This document shows, piece by piece, positions 54,381 to 62,631 of a stretch of DNA of 64,000 nucleotides. The position numbers and the translations under genes were made by a program. Under the pieces are notes generated by a model. The model was not told where the DNA came from and made no database searches. It saw only the letters and a list, made by a program, of their open reading frames with translations. The stretch covers positions 39,443 to 103,442 of the forward strand of contig NZ_JARGNU010000015.1 in NCBI RefSeq assembly GCF_029212375.1, written 5' to 3'. How positions within the stretch are numbered: position 1 is the stretch's first letter; each line of letters opens with the position of its first letter. Source of the stretch: Zhongshania sp. (GTDB taxonomy: Bacteria > Pseudomonadota > Gammaproteobacteria > Pseudomonadales > Spongiibacteraceae).

Positions 54381-56515
54381 TACAGGTCCACCCGCATACC
54401 AAAGGTCACTAAGCGCGGACTTCCTGGGGTAAATGCGGGGCCGTATTTACTGGTGGTTTCCGCGTACCGGCGGTCGGTCACATTATAAATGCGGGTATAA
54501 AAACTCAGCTGGGCATTGAGCTGATATTCGGCGTGAATATTCAGCAAGCTGTGGCCGTCGTATTTATCCAGATCGCCGACAATACCGTCGTTGGCGTTTT
54601 TTTCATCCAGCCAATGCTCGCCCTGGCGCAACCACTCAAACTCGATATAACCGCCGTTTAACAGTTCAGGGCGGTAATTGAGCCGCGCATTGATGAAGCT
54701 TTCTGGCGCGTCAGGCATGGTATTGCCGCTGTAATCGCCACTGCGGTCAATCCACTCTTCATAACGATGTTTGGAGCGCGTGTAGGCAAGGCCTATATCC
54801 AGTCGTTCGCTAATATCTCGCTCCAGTCCTAATTCAATACCGCGATGGGAGGTTTCCCCGGCATTGGCATTGCGCCTAGTGCCGGTTTGCGGATCGGCTA
54901 TCGATAAAATTTCATCTTGTTTGCGCATGTAATACACCGCCAGATCAAAGCGGCTGGCGGCATCTAAATTACCTCGCAGGCCAAATTCAATGCTGTCGGC
55001 TGTTACTGGCGACAAGGCGGTGGAATCGGCGGTGTCGCCAGCACGAAATAGTTGTGAAGCCGAGGGAATACGAAACGCGTGGCGGTATGATGTGTAACCA
55101 TTGATGGCGTCTGAGAAATCGTAAACCAATCCCAGTTTTGGACTTAGGTGCTCAAAATCTAAGGTTTGATCTAGCGGCCGCAAGTGCCCAGGATCTTGGG
55201 GGGCGCTGGCAATATTGTCTTGATAGTCGTAGGCAATCGCGTCGTAACGCAGGCCCGCGCTGCCCCGCAGCCGTTCAGTAAACTGACTCTCGGCGTGGAT
55301 ATACGGCGATACCGAGAGGTAATCAACGGTGTAATCGTATAAACGCCCCGCTTTTTGGTAGCTTAACCAATACTGGCCGGGGTCATTGTCTGTGCGCTCA
55401 ATATAAAACTGGGTTTGTTCGCCGCGGCTGCGATCTATGTCTACGCCACTAATGACGAAGCTGTACTCAGAGAGGTCTTGGCGATACTTCAGCAGTACGC
55501 CGATGGAGTCGTGGCCGTCTTCATTAATATGGGCGTCTTGAGAGTCTAGCGCGGGTGAACAACTCGGGCACCACGCTGGCGCGGGCTGCACGCGACCGGT
55601 GTTTAAGGCCCACGTTGCCACATAGGTAAGAGCATTGCTGCGAATAAACGGCGTAATGCTAAGGCTGTGATCGTCGCCACTAAACTCAAATGCCGAAGAC
55701 AGCCGCAGCGCGCTCACATCGCGGTAGCCAATGGTATTGCCGGCTTTTTCTGGCTGGCTATAGAAGTCGGCCAAACTCAGCGCCGAGCCGCCGGTGGCCA
55801 TGGCGACCTTGCTGACGCTCAACACGGTGTTAACCTGCCACGCGGAATCGAACTGGCGAAACCAGCCCAACACCAACTCTTGGCGCTCGCTGTCGTTATT
55901 GTCTCGCCAGCTACCGTTTTTGCCCACCGACACATTAGCGGTGTAACTATTGTGGTCGCTAACACGAGCGGCCCGTAACTGACTGCGGTAATGATCAAAT
56001 TCACCGGCTTCAAGTGTGATTGTGCTGCGGTCTTCTGTTGCGGGCTGACCAACCAAGCTATTAATGACCGCGCCCATGGCATCGGAGCCGTACAGCGCTG
56101 AACCGGGGCCTTTAATAATTTCTACCCCGTTCGCCAAGGCGGTGTTTACCTCGTAGAGGGCGTTGTGGTTAAAAAATCCCGCAGAACGCGTGGGCACACC
56201 GTTTTCTAAATACAGATAAACAGGGTTGTAAGACACGGGTTGGCGTATGGCCGCGGCCACGCCTTCGCCGCCAGAGCCGAGCTGTACAATATTGACGCCG
56301 GGAATGCGGTTCATCAATTCGCTGGCATGGCTGGGATTGAGTGCTTCGATGGTCGCTTGGTCTAAAACGCCCACGCTGGCGGCAACGTCTGCCAAGTGCT
56401 GAGGTGCGCGTGTTGCAGTAACTAAAACCGTTTCAAGCGTCGAGTGCTCGGCAAAAGCCGATAAGTTTACGAGCGCAGAGCCGAGTAATAAAAAGCGTGG
56501 GAAGGAAATTGACAT
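54380..56515 (-). CDS. TonB-dependent outer-membrane receptor
   Basis: 711 residues from the ATG at 56515, which has GAGG 6 bases upstream; the frame extends to a GTG at 56539. Signal peptide (FLLLGSALVNLSAFA), then the TonB box region TLETVLVTATRAP, a plug with NRIPGVNIVQLGSGG and IIKGPGSALYGSDAMGAVIN, and a long barrel ending LVTFGMRVDL. One extracellular loop contains CPSCSPALDS (about residue 322), a possible metal-binding or disulfide loop. Operon with the PepSY protein suggests uptake of a metal chelate; the ligand cannot be told. Confidence 0.92.
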   Translation of the reverse strand: MSISFPRFLLLGSALVNLSAFAEHSTLETVLVTATRAPQHLADVAASVGVLDQATIEALNPSHASELMNRIPGVNIVQLGSGGEGVAAAIRQPVSYNPVYLYLENGVPTRSAGFFNHNALYEVNTALANGVEIIKGPGSALYGSDAMGAVINSLVGQPATEDRSTITLEAGEFDHYRSQLRAARVSDHNSYTANVSVGKNGSWRDNNDSERQELVLGWFRQFDSAWQVNTVLSVSKVAMATGGSALSLADFYSQPEKAGNTIGYRDVSALRLSSAFEFSGDDHSLSITPFIRSNALTYVATWALNTGRVQPAPAWCPSCSPALDSQDAHINEDGHDSIGVLLKYRQDLSEYSFVISGVDIDRSRGEQTQFYIERTDNDPGQYWLSYQKAGRLYDYTVDYLSVSPYIHAESQFTERLRGSAGLRYDAIAYDYQDNIASAPQDPGHLRPLDQTLDFEHLSPKLGLVYDFSDAINGYTSYRHAFRIPSASQLFRAGDTADSTALSPVTADSIEFGLRGNLDAASRFDLAVYYMRKQDEILSIADPQTGTRRNANAGETSHRGIELGLERDISERLDIGLAYTRSKHRYEEWIDRSGDYSGNTMPDAPESFINARLNYRPELLNGGYIEFEWLRQGEHWLDEKNANDGIVGDLDKYDGHSLLNIHAEYQLNAQLSFYTRIYNVTDRRYAETTSKYGPAFTPGSPRLVTFGMRVDL

Positions 56516-56539
56516 GTGCACCTCAAATTTGAGCTGCAC

Positions 56540-56567
56540 ATTCTAGAGATTAAACGGCCAACAGCAA
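56540..56567 (-). promoter_or_regulatory. Putative promoter of the TonB receptor-PepSY operon
   Basis: Read leftward: TTGCTG (56567-56562), a 16-bp spacer and TAGAAT (56545-56540). The -35 overlaps the outer arm of the inverted repeat at 56560-56597. A perfect palindrome CTCAAATTTGAG (56522-56533) overlaps the ribosome site region. Confidence 0.55.
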
Positions 56568-56597
56568 TGCGACATGATGTCGCAGGCTTATGCTGTT
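56560..56597. promoter_or_regulatory. Nested inverted repeats, candidate operator
   Basis: Inner perfect palindrome with 8-bp arms TGCGACAT / ATGTCGCA around one base (56568-56584), enclosed by outer 7-bp arms AACAGCA / TGCTGTT (56560-56566, 56591-56597). It lies directly upstream of the receptor promoter and of the small Cys-x-x-Cys ORF. The regulator is not identified. Confidence 0.6.
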
Positions 56598-56620
56598 AAA
56601 GCTCCTAGGGAGGACTTGCG

Positions 56621-56665
56621 ATGTGTCAGACATGTGGTGCCGTGACCCAAAATTTAAGTTTTTAA
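56621..56665 (+). CDS. Tiny ORF MCQTCGAVTQNLSF with strong ribosome site
   Basis: 14 codons, ATG at 56621, TAA at 56663. AGGGAGG lies at 56607-56613, 7 bases before the ATG, which is optimal spacing. The peptide has a CxxC pair next to the start (MCQTCG), as at the N-terminus of HypB-like metallochaperones. It is divergent from the TonB receptor operon and near the nested repeats. It may be a leader peptide, a metal-sensing peptide or the relic of a larger gene; expression is unproven. Confidence 0.4.
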   Translation: MCQTCGAVTQNLSF

Positions 56666-56720
56666 TTGTGGCCGCGGTGAAAACGATACAACATGAATTT
56701 CAGCCTCTCTGTCGTTAAGC

Positions 56721-57137
56721 CTAGGGCTGTTTGTCGAACTGGGCTACCCCTTCAGGAATCTGGTACCAGTCTTGTTTTTGACAAACCCAAATATGCGCTT
56801 CGGGTTTGAGAATACGGGTGTCGTCGAGGCTGGCCGCCTTGAGCTTAATCGTCGCCGGCTGATCGGGATTAAAGTGATAAATGCGATTGCCGCAGTGTGG
56901 ACAAAACTTGGCGTAGTTTTTATTGCCGCTTTCGGCGAGGCGCTCCCACTGGGCCAATTCCCCTTGCACAATAAGTGTATCTGCATTGATCAAAGCGGTA
57001 ATACTAAAAGCGCTGGTCGATAGCTTTTGGCACTCTTTGCAGTGACAGGCCATAATTTTTAAGGGCGGAGCTAATAATTGATAGCGAATATTGCCGCACT
57101 GGCAGGAGCCTTCTAGGGGGTATTGAATGTTACTCAC
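56721..57137 (-). CDS. GFA/CENP-V family zinc-binding protein
   Basis: 138 residues. Zinc ligands are visible as CQCG (about 12-15), CHCKEC (about 31-36) and CPHCG (about 79-83), the pattern of the glutathione-dependent formaldehyde-activating (GFA) family. Despite the name, most members have no proven activity. The start is GTG at 57137 with AAGGAG 7 bases before it. Confidence 0.88.
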   Translation of the reverse strand: MSNIQYPLEGSCQCGNIRYQLLAPPLKIMACHCKECQKLSTSAFSITALINADTLIVQGELAQWERLAESGNKNYAKFCPHCGNRIYHFNPDQPATIKLKAASLDDTRILKPEAHIWVCQKQDWYQIPEGVAQFDKQP

Positions 57138-57294
57138 TTCGTCACTCCTTCGTGGTACCGCTCTTTAGTTGCTCACCGTAGGGTGTGCATGCGGCATTTT
57201 ACGAATAGTAACGCCAGCGGCTAGTGGAATACAGCCATTCAGTGTAAGGATAGGGGTTTCCGCCACTTCCTTGTTGGCGGGAGAGGATGCTGCT

Positions 57295-58281
57295 TTAGAC
57301 TTTTTCTGCGCGGCGTTGAGAATAGCGTTTTTGTTTCTTTTGGTCGTACATAATGATGTCGGCATCGCTGAGCATTTTTTCTACGGTGGAATGCTTGCTG
57401 GCGTTAAAATCAACAATGCCGTAGGAAAAGGCCAGATCATAGCTCCTGCTAACGCGACTATTAAACTCACTCAAAATAACGGTAAAGTCGGTCATTACTT
57501 GCTCGGCTTGGGCCGACTGGGTATTGGTTAACAGCACAACAAACTCATTGCCGCTAATGCGGGCAAAAAGATCCGACGCGCGCAAATTGCATTTCATTTG
57601 TTCAGTAAAACTGCGCAGCGCACGATCGCCCTCGCGCCGACCAAAGGTTTCATTTATCGCTTTAAATTTATCAATATTGAGTACCACCAGCGACGCCGGC
57701 AAGTCACGGCGCGCGCACATGTTTAAACCGTGCTCAGCGAGCATCAAAAAGCCGCGCCGATTACTGATATTGGTAAGTTCGTCGAGGGTGGCGAGTTCCA
57801 CCGCGGCAATTTCGCGCTCGACTATTAACGCTAAATCGCGAAATATTTCTAACTCTTCCTCGCATAACTGGCGTGGCTTGTTATCAATTAAACACAAGGT
57901 GCCAATTGCTTGGCCATTAAGGGCGTGAATAGGGTAACCCGCATAAAAGCCTATATTCGGATCGCCAGCTACCAGAGGGTTGTCGGCAAAACGCGCATCG
58001 GTGCCTGCGTTTTCTACCACCATCACGTCGTCGCCAAGTATTGCGTGACCGCAGAAGGAAATATCCCGTGGCGTTTCCCGCACGTCTAAGCCCATACAGG
58101 ATTTAAACCATTGCCGATTCTCATCAACTAGGCTTACTAGGGCAATTGGAATATCGAATAAGCGCCGCGCCATACGGGTAATACGGTCAAAGCGCTCCTC
58201 CATTGGAGTGTCTAAAAGACCCAGTGCACGGAGGGTATCTAATCGTTCATATTCATTCTCTGGTATCTTTGGAGCTTCCAC
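57295..58281 (-). CDS. GAF-GGDEF protein with degenerate active site (SGNEF)
   Basis: 328 residues, no membrane segment. An N-terminal GAF domain (about 25-160) with RMARRLFDIPIALVSLVDE is followed by a GGDEF domain (about 165-320), including DELTNISNRRGF and LNIDKFKAINETFG. The active-site loop is SGNEF (243-247) instead of GG(D/E)EF, so the metal-binding acidic third residue is Asn. The RxxD inhibitory site (RASD, 234-237) five residues upstream is kept. It may be an effector that binds c-di-GMP rather than a cyclase. GTG start at 58281, AGGTG upstream. The next 250 bp (58282-58531) hold no recognised gene. Confidence 0.88.
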   Translation of the reverse strand: MEAPKIPENEYERLDTLRALGLLDTPMEERFDRITRMARRLFDIPIALVSLVDENRQWFKSCMGLDVRETPRDISFCGHAILGDDVMVVENAGTDARFADNPLVAGDPNIGFYAGYPIHALNGQAIGTLCLIDNKPRQLCEEELEIFRDLALIVEREIAAVELATLDELTNISNRRGFLMLAEHGLNMCARRDLPASLVVLNIDKFKAINETFGRREGDRALRSFTEQMKCNLRASDLFARISGNEFVVLLTNTQSAQAEQVMTDFTVILSEFNSRVSRSYDLAFSYGIVDFNASKHSTVEKMLSDADIIMYDQKKQKRYSQRRAEKV

Positions 58282-58531
58282 AAAATCACCTCTACAACTT
58301 ATTTGTATCCAGTTTTATTTTCCGCTGCTTTACGCTGTTGCCTCGTTAAGCATCTCCATACCGTGCTGCGGTTATGGTGTTGAATACGGACTGGGGAAGC
58401 CGACATCTGCCTGACGCAGCTACGCATAATCTGACCTTAATATAGTAGGAGATTTTGACTGGCGCAGCGTTAATAAAACATACGGGCTTACCACTACCGA
58501 ATAGCGTGCCGCCAAGCCATTGATATAGCGG

Positions 58532-59335
58532 TTATTTTAAAAAGGGAATGCCGCGAGCAGCCACATCAAAATTTGTTGATTCATCTTTTAATATGGTGCC
58601 ACTGAGACCTTTGCGTATGGCACCTTGCAGTAGATACAGCGCCGTATCTACCGCTTGCGAGTAGCCGAGACCACCCGTGCGTATATTGGAAATGCAATTG
58701 CGCTCGGCATCTGAACGGCCTCGTTGCGGGCCATAGGTAATATACATGCCAAGGCTGTCTGGCGAGCTTAAGCCTGGTCGCTCGCCAATCAACATCACAC
58801 TGAGCTTTGCCTTAAGGGCTTCACCAATGTCGTCGGCCAGCGCCACCCTAGCTTGGCTAGCGATACACAGTGGTCCGAGCTGTAGGCCACGTTTATGTAA
58901 AGCGGGTGCCAATAAGCGCAATACCGCAACCGCGTGAGCTGCTATTGCCGCCGACGATAGGCCGTCGCCAATAATTAGCGCCACATCTATTGGCGGCTGC
59001 CCTGTGGCTTGGTCCCGTAATAATTGCCACTGGGCCTCGGGCAATTGTCGGCCTAGGTCGGGTCGCTGCAAATAGGTTTGGCGATTAGCCGCTAGGCTGC
59101 ATAGTACTTGCTCTGGAAATAGCGCATTGCTAATGCCGGCGAGCGCGGTCTTACACTGGGCAGCCAGCGCGAGTGGGTCGAACGCTTGGTGCACGGCGTC
59201 TCGCGCCCTTGCGTGGTCGAGCTGAAACTGCAAATGATTTGCCGTGGTTGCAGACACGCCAGTGCGGCCAAGGGCGATACGTGCCGAGGTGTAGTCGCCT
59301 AACGCCAGCCAGCGGTCTGGTGACTTGCTGCTCAT
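58532..59335 (-). CDS. eutC: Ethanolamine ammonia-lyase small subunit
   Basis: 267 residues. Small chain of the adenosylcobalamin enzyme that splits ethanolamine into acetaldehyde and ammonia. ARIALGRTGVSATTANHLQFQLDHARARDAVH, VALIIGDGLSSAAIAAHA and MLIGERPGLSSPDSLGMYITYGPQRGRSDAERNCISNIR-type blocks are conserved (here in part cited). Its ATG overlaps the eutB stop by one base (TGATG). Confidence 0.95.
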   Translation of the reverse strand: MSSKSPDRWLALGDYTSARIALGRTGVSATTANHLQFQLDHARARDAVHQAFDPLALAAQCKTALAGISNALFPEQVLCSLAANRQTYLQRPDLGRQLPEAQWQLLRDQATGQPPIDVALIIGDGLSSAAIAAHAVAVLRLLAPALHKRGLQLGPLCIASQARVALADDIGEALKAKLSVMLIGERPGLSSPDSLGMYITYGPQRGRSDAERNCISNIRTGGLGYSQAVDTALYLLQGAIRKGLSGTILKDESTNFDVAARGIPFLK

Positions 59336-60729
59336 CAGTTACCCACCTCCATGTTGAGGGCTTTGGCAAATGCAGGGGGCAGATTTTGCCCGCTTAGTAA
59401 ATTGCCCTTGGCATCCATAATGTCGGCTTTTTGTAACCACTGGTAGAACTCAGGCGCGGGTGGCAGCTTTAAGAGTCGACGAATCATAAGCGCGTCTTGA
59501 AAGGAGGTGCTTTGGTAATTCAGCATAATATCGTCGCCGCCGGGTACCCCCATAATAAAGCTGCCCCCCGCCAAGGCAAACTGCGTCAGCAATATATCCA
59601 TGTCATCTTGATCGGCCTCGGCGTGGTTGGTGTAACAAATATCACAGCCCATCGGCAGGCCCAGCAACTTGCCGCAAAAATGATCTTCTAAGCCAGCGCG
59701 AATAATCTGCTTGCCGTTATATAAATACTCTGGCCCTATAAAACCCACCACGGTATTGACCAACAGCGGCGAAAACGCCCGTGCCAGCCCGTAGGCGCGG
59801 GCCTCCATTGTCTGCTGATCGACCCCGTGATGGGCATTGGCCGACAGCGCGCTACCCTGCCCCGTTTCAAAATACATCACATTATTACCAACTCTGCCCC
59901 GTCCCAGCGACTGCGCCGCATCATGAGCCTCAGCGAGCATTGCGATATTAATACCAAAACTGCTGTTGGCCGCCTCGCTGCCAGCAATGGATTGAAAGAC
60001 CAAATCCACCGGCGCGCCCTGATTTATCAGCGCTAATGTTGTACTAACATGGGTGAGCACACAGGATTGAGTGGGAATTTCAAAGCGCTGAATAAAATCA
60101 TCGAGTAGGCTCAGCAATCTTCCCACGGTTTGGGTGTTGTCTGACGCGGGGTTAATGCCAATCACCGCATCGCCACTGGCATTGAGCAGACCGTCAATGA
60201 GGCTGGCAGCAATACCCGCCTCATTATCGGTGGGATGGTTAGGTTGCAGCCGTGTAGAAAAATGGCCCGCCAATCCAATAGTATTGCGAAAACGGGTAAC
60301 AACCTCGCACTTCTTGGCGACCACAATTAGGTCTTGCAGTCGCATTAGCTTGCTAACTGCCGCCACCATTTCTGGCATCAAGCCCGGCGCTAGGACGGTT
60401 AGCGCGGCGGTGTCGGCGGCATCGGATAATAGCCAGTCGCGAAAGCCGCCAACGGTTAAATGGGCTACCGGCGCAAAGGCGAGCGGATCGTGGCCGTCGA
60501 CAATAAGCCGAGTAATCTCATCGCTTTCATAGGGAATAAGCAGCTCGTTCAGAAAATGGCGCAGCGGCAAATCTGCCAAAGCCCACTGGGCGGCAACGCG
60601 TTCGGCATTGCTCCCTGCGCCAATACCCGCCAAATAATCACCCGAGCGCGCCGGACTGGCCTTGGCCAGCAGGGTCTTTAAATCGGCAAATTGGTAGCCT
60701 TGTTGGCCCAAGCGAATCGTAAAGCTCAT
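59335..60729 (-). CDS. eutB: Ethanolamine ammonia-lyase large subunit
   Basis: 464 residues from the ATG at 60729 (MSFTIRLGQQGYQF), with AGGTG upstream; ATG 60744 is an alternative. TIM-barrel catalytic subunit that binds substrate and the adenosyl group of B12. GLAGHFSTRLQPNHPTDN, FGINIAMLAEAHD and MGCDICYTNHAEADQDDMD are the expected conserved blocks. No eutA reactivase, permease or aldehyde dehydrogenase lies within the window; upstream is the mobile-element region. Confidence 0.95.
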   Translation of the reverse strand: MSFTIRLGQQGYQFADLKTLLAKASPARSGDYLAGIGAGSNAERVAAQWALADLPLRHFLNELLIPYESDEITRLIVDGHDPLAFAPVAHLTVGGFRDWLLSDAADTAALTVLAPGLMPEMVAAVSKLMRLQDLIVVAKKCEVVTRFRNTIGLAGHFSTRLQPNHPTDNEAGIAASLIDGLLNASGDAVIGINPASDNTQTVGRLLSLLDDFIQRFEIPTQSCVLTHVSTTLALINQGAPVDLVFQSIAGSEAANSSFGINIAMLAEAHDAAQSLGRGRVGNNVMYFETGQGSALSANAHHGVDQQTMEARAYGLARAFSPLLVNTVVGFIGPEYLYNGKQIIRAGLEDHFCGKLLGLPMGCDICYTNHAEADQDDMDILLTQFALAGGSFIMGVPGGDDIMLNYQSTSFQDALMIRRLLKLPPAPEFYQWLQKADIMDAKGNLLSGQNLPPAFAKALNMEVGN

Positions 60730-61060
60730 TGTGCACCTGCGCATAGGGGATGCCTTATCCTACCCCTACAAAGACACCATTACATGCCCGCTAGCATGGG
60801 AATTTACTTATAAACTGCTTGGGTCGCTGCTTATTACCCAAAATGGCGGCTGGACGTTTGTTGCTGGGTAATAAACAGACGGCCAATAACATGTGCTCCA
60901 ATGAAATCCTCTGGCTTGTCTACAGCCACAAAGCTTAGGTAATTTGCGGAAAAGGCCACGGGCTTTTCGCGTGTAATCGACCGGTTTTTTGCAAACGCCC
61001 CAATTGTGGCATGTTGCTAAAGTTCGGATATTACAGATTTCAAAAGTCGATTGAAGCTGG
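60730..61060. other. Non-coding stretch upstream of eutB
   Basis: About 330 bases without a convincing gene. A 90-codon open frame on the minus strand (60808-61080) runs into the intron relic and has no recognisable protein features. The eutB promoter presumably lies here, but no clear boxes were identified. Confidence 0.4.
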
Positions 61061-61509
61061 CCGTATTCAATGGCACTCAAAAGCGCTGCTGAAATTCAAA
61101 CAGCGGATTCGCCTGTTAACGAATCGCAACTGGGGCGTATCGATCTCGATCATTGGATTCGGCGCAGAGTGCGGATGGCATTCTTCAGAAGCAGAGAGGG
61201 GCGGCAGTGGCTAAAGCCACCAACCAAAGCCACCAACCAAAGCAAGAAACCTGATGAGTCGAGGCGTTCACCTACAGGCTGCCGTTGCGTGTGGCATTAC
61301 CAGCACCAACAGTAGGCGCTTTAGGCGAAGGCCCACGGCGCAGCTCCAAAACACCGAGGATTAATCAGGCATTATCCAATGCCTATTTAAAATCTCAGGG
61401 GTTGTACGAATTGCGCGATGGTTGGATCAAGCTTCACCATTCTTAGTGAAACGCCCTGTGCGGATCCGCATGCAGGGTGTTGTGGGCTGAGACCCTCGGC
61501 TACCCGATT
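61061..61509 (+). mobile_element. Group II intron 3' remnant, copy 1 (degraded)
   Basis: Relic of the end of a group II intron: maturase C-terminus fragments (RNRNWGV, DHWIRRRVRM, then in another frame RINQALSNAYLKSQGLY and GWIKLHHS-stop), the domain V hairpin with GTGCGGATCCGCA (about 61449-61482) and the 3' boundary CTACCCGATT. Compared with copy 2 it has an 88-bp internal deletion between TCGAT repeats, a 13-bp tandem duplication at 61216-61241 and a short deletion in domain VI. It cannot splice or code for maturase. Confidence 0.85.
61216..61241. repeat. 13-bp tandem duplication in intron copy 1
   Basis: GCCACCAACCAAA twice in a row; copy 2 has it once (around 62340). Confidence 0.9.
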
Positions 61510-61732
61510 AAGGCTTGTCTTGCCACGATATATCAATTTCACGATGATGAGCCACGCAATCACGAAGATAGAGATTTATTAGGCTTTGATATGGGACATC
61601 CTTTTTCTCCGCCATACTTTTGAAATACGCAATCACATCCTCACTCAGCCGCATCGTAACGGGCTTCTTGAGTTTCGAAGCATAAGGGTTCTTGCGGGAC
61701 TTCATTTTTGAAAGATCGTATTCAGCTTTCAT
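61508..61732 (-). CDS. brnA: BrnA-family antitoxin
   Basis: 74 residues. The C-terminal half holds a ribbon-helix-helix-like DNA-binding region, KKPVTMRLSEDVIAYFKSMAE, which neutralises BrnT and represses the operon. It overlaps brnT by 4 bp and is downstream of it, the usual brnTA order. The stop codon is formed by the last bases of intron copy 1 (CCCGATTA), so the original C-terminus may have been altered by the insertion. Confidence 0.88.
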   Translation of the reverse strand: MKAEYDLSKMKSRKNPYASKLKKPVTMRLSEDVIAYFKSMAEKKDVPYQSLINLYLRDCVAHHREIDISWQDKP

Positions 61733-62016
61733 TGGGCACCACCAGTGTAAAATTTGGATTCCTTCTTCGTCGCTTTACGTGCAGAAATGATTCGAATTGA
61801 CTCCCCTGAATGACGTTCACAATGACACACCATTAGAATATGTAGGTCATTGCTGAGCCCGAGCATAAGGAAGCGCTCTTCCTGAAGGGACTCGTCCGTA
61901 TCATCGAATTGGATAGCAAACTCATCATAGAAGACCGATCTGGCCTCCTCAAAGGAGACGCCATGCTTTCTCAGGTTGGATCGAGCCTTTTCGGGGTCCC
62001 ATTCGAACTTAATCAT
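61729..62016 (-). CDS. brnT: BrnT-family ribonuclease toxin
   Basis: 95 residues. FEWDPEKARSNLRKHGVSFEEARSVF (about 4-29) is the BrnT/DUF497 signature, and IRIISARKATKKE near residues 74-86 carries the conserved basic catalytic region of this RelE-like mRNA-cleaving fold. It appears complete. The gene is preceded by a consensus promoter and a palindromic operator. It sits between two group II intron relics. Confidence 0.93.
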   Translation of the reverse strand: MIKFEWDPEKARSNLRKHGVSFEEARSVFYDEFAIQFDDTDESLQEERFLMLGLSNDLHILMVCHCERHSGESIRIISARKATKKESKFYTGGAQ

Positions 62017-62018
62017 AA

Positions 62019-62050
62019 GTACATTGTATGTACGCAGAGCGTGATGTCAA
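62019..62050 (-). promoter_or_regulatory. brnTA promoter and palindromic operator
   Basis: Read leftward: TTGACA (62050-62045), 16-bp spacer, TACAAT (62028-62023). The -10 lies inside the palindrome GTACAT-N3-ATGTAC (62019-62033), so binding of BrnA there would shut off the operon. The -10 is only 3 bases from the brnT ATG region, implying a very short leader. Confidence 0.8.
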
Positions 62051-62098
62051 GCGTCTTAACGCCTGAGGCAAATGTCCCCTGCAATGATTTGTGTACGC

Positions 62099-62631
62099 CC
62101 GTATACAATGGAACTCAAAACACTGCAGAAATTCAAGCAGCAGATTCGTTTGTTAACGAATCGCAACTGGGGAGTGTCGATGAAATATCAGCTCTTTAAA
62201 ACCAGCCAATTTATACGAGGCTGGATTAACTATTTTGGTATCGCCAACTGTTATCAATTGTGCGTCGATCTAGATCATTGGATTCGGCGCAGAGTGCGGA
62301 TGGCATTCTTCAGAAGCAGAGAGGGGCGGCAGTGGCTAAAGCCACCAACCAAAGCAAGAAACCTGATGAGTCGAGGCGTTCACGTACAGGCTGCCGTTGC
62401 GTGTGGCATTACCAGCACCAACAGTAGGCGCTTTAGGCGAAGGCCCACGGCGCAGCTCCAAAACACCGAGGATTAATCAGGCATTATCCAATGCCTATTT
62501 AAAATCTCAGGGGTTGTACGAATTGCGCGATGGTTGGATCAAGCTTCACCATTCTTAGTGAAACGCCCTGTGCGGATCCGCATGCAGGGTGTTGTGGGGG
62601 CTGAGGGTTAGAGACCCTCGGCTACCCGATT
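62099..62631 (+). mobile_element. Group II intron 3' remnant, copy 2
   Basis: Longer copy of the same relic. Maturase C-terminal region in one frame reads LTNRNWGVSMKYQLF, GWINYFGIANCY and DHWIRRRVRMAFF, then a frameshift and the terminal NQALSNAYLKSQGLYELR and GWIKLHHS-stop. Domain V (about 62559-62592, GTGCGGATCCGCA), domain VI and the 3' end CTACCCGATT are intact. The reverse-transcriptase domains and intron 5' half are missing. The frameshift near 62425-62460 is shared with copy 1. Confidence 0.87.

Noticed and set aside
57165..57365. 66-codon minus-strand ORF between the GFA and GGDEF genes
   Set aside because: Overlaps the end of the GGDEF gene and shows no protein features; likely chance.
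60808..61080. 90-codon minus-strand ORF upstream of eutB
   Set aside because: No domain, odd composition, reads into the intron relic; treated as non-coding.
61061..62631. Repeats considered as a possible CRISPR array
   Set aside because: Two long direct repeats of an intron end, no short regular repeat-spacer pattern.
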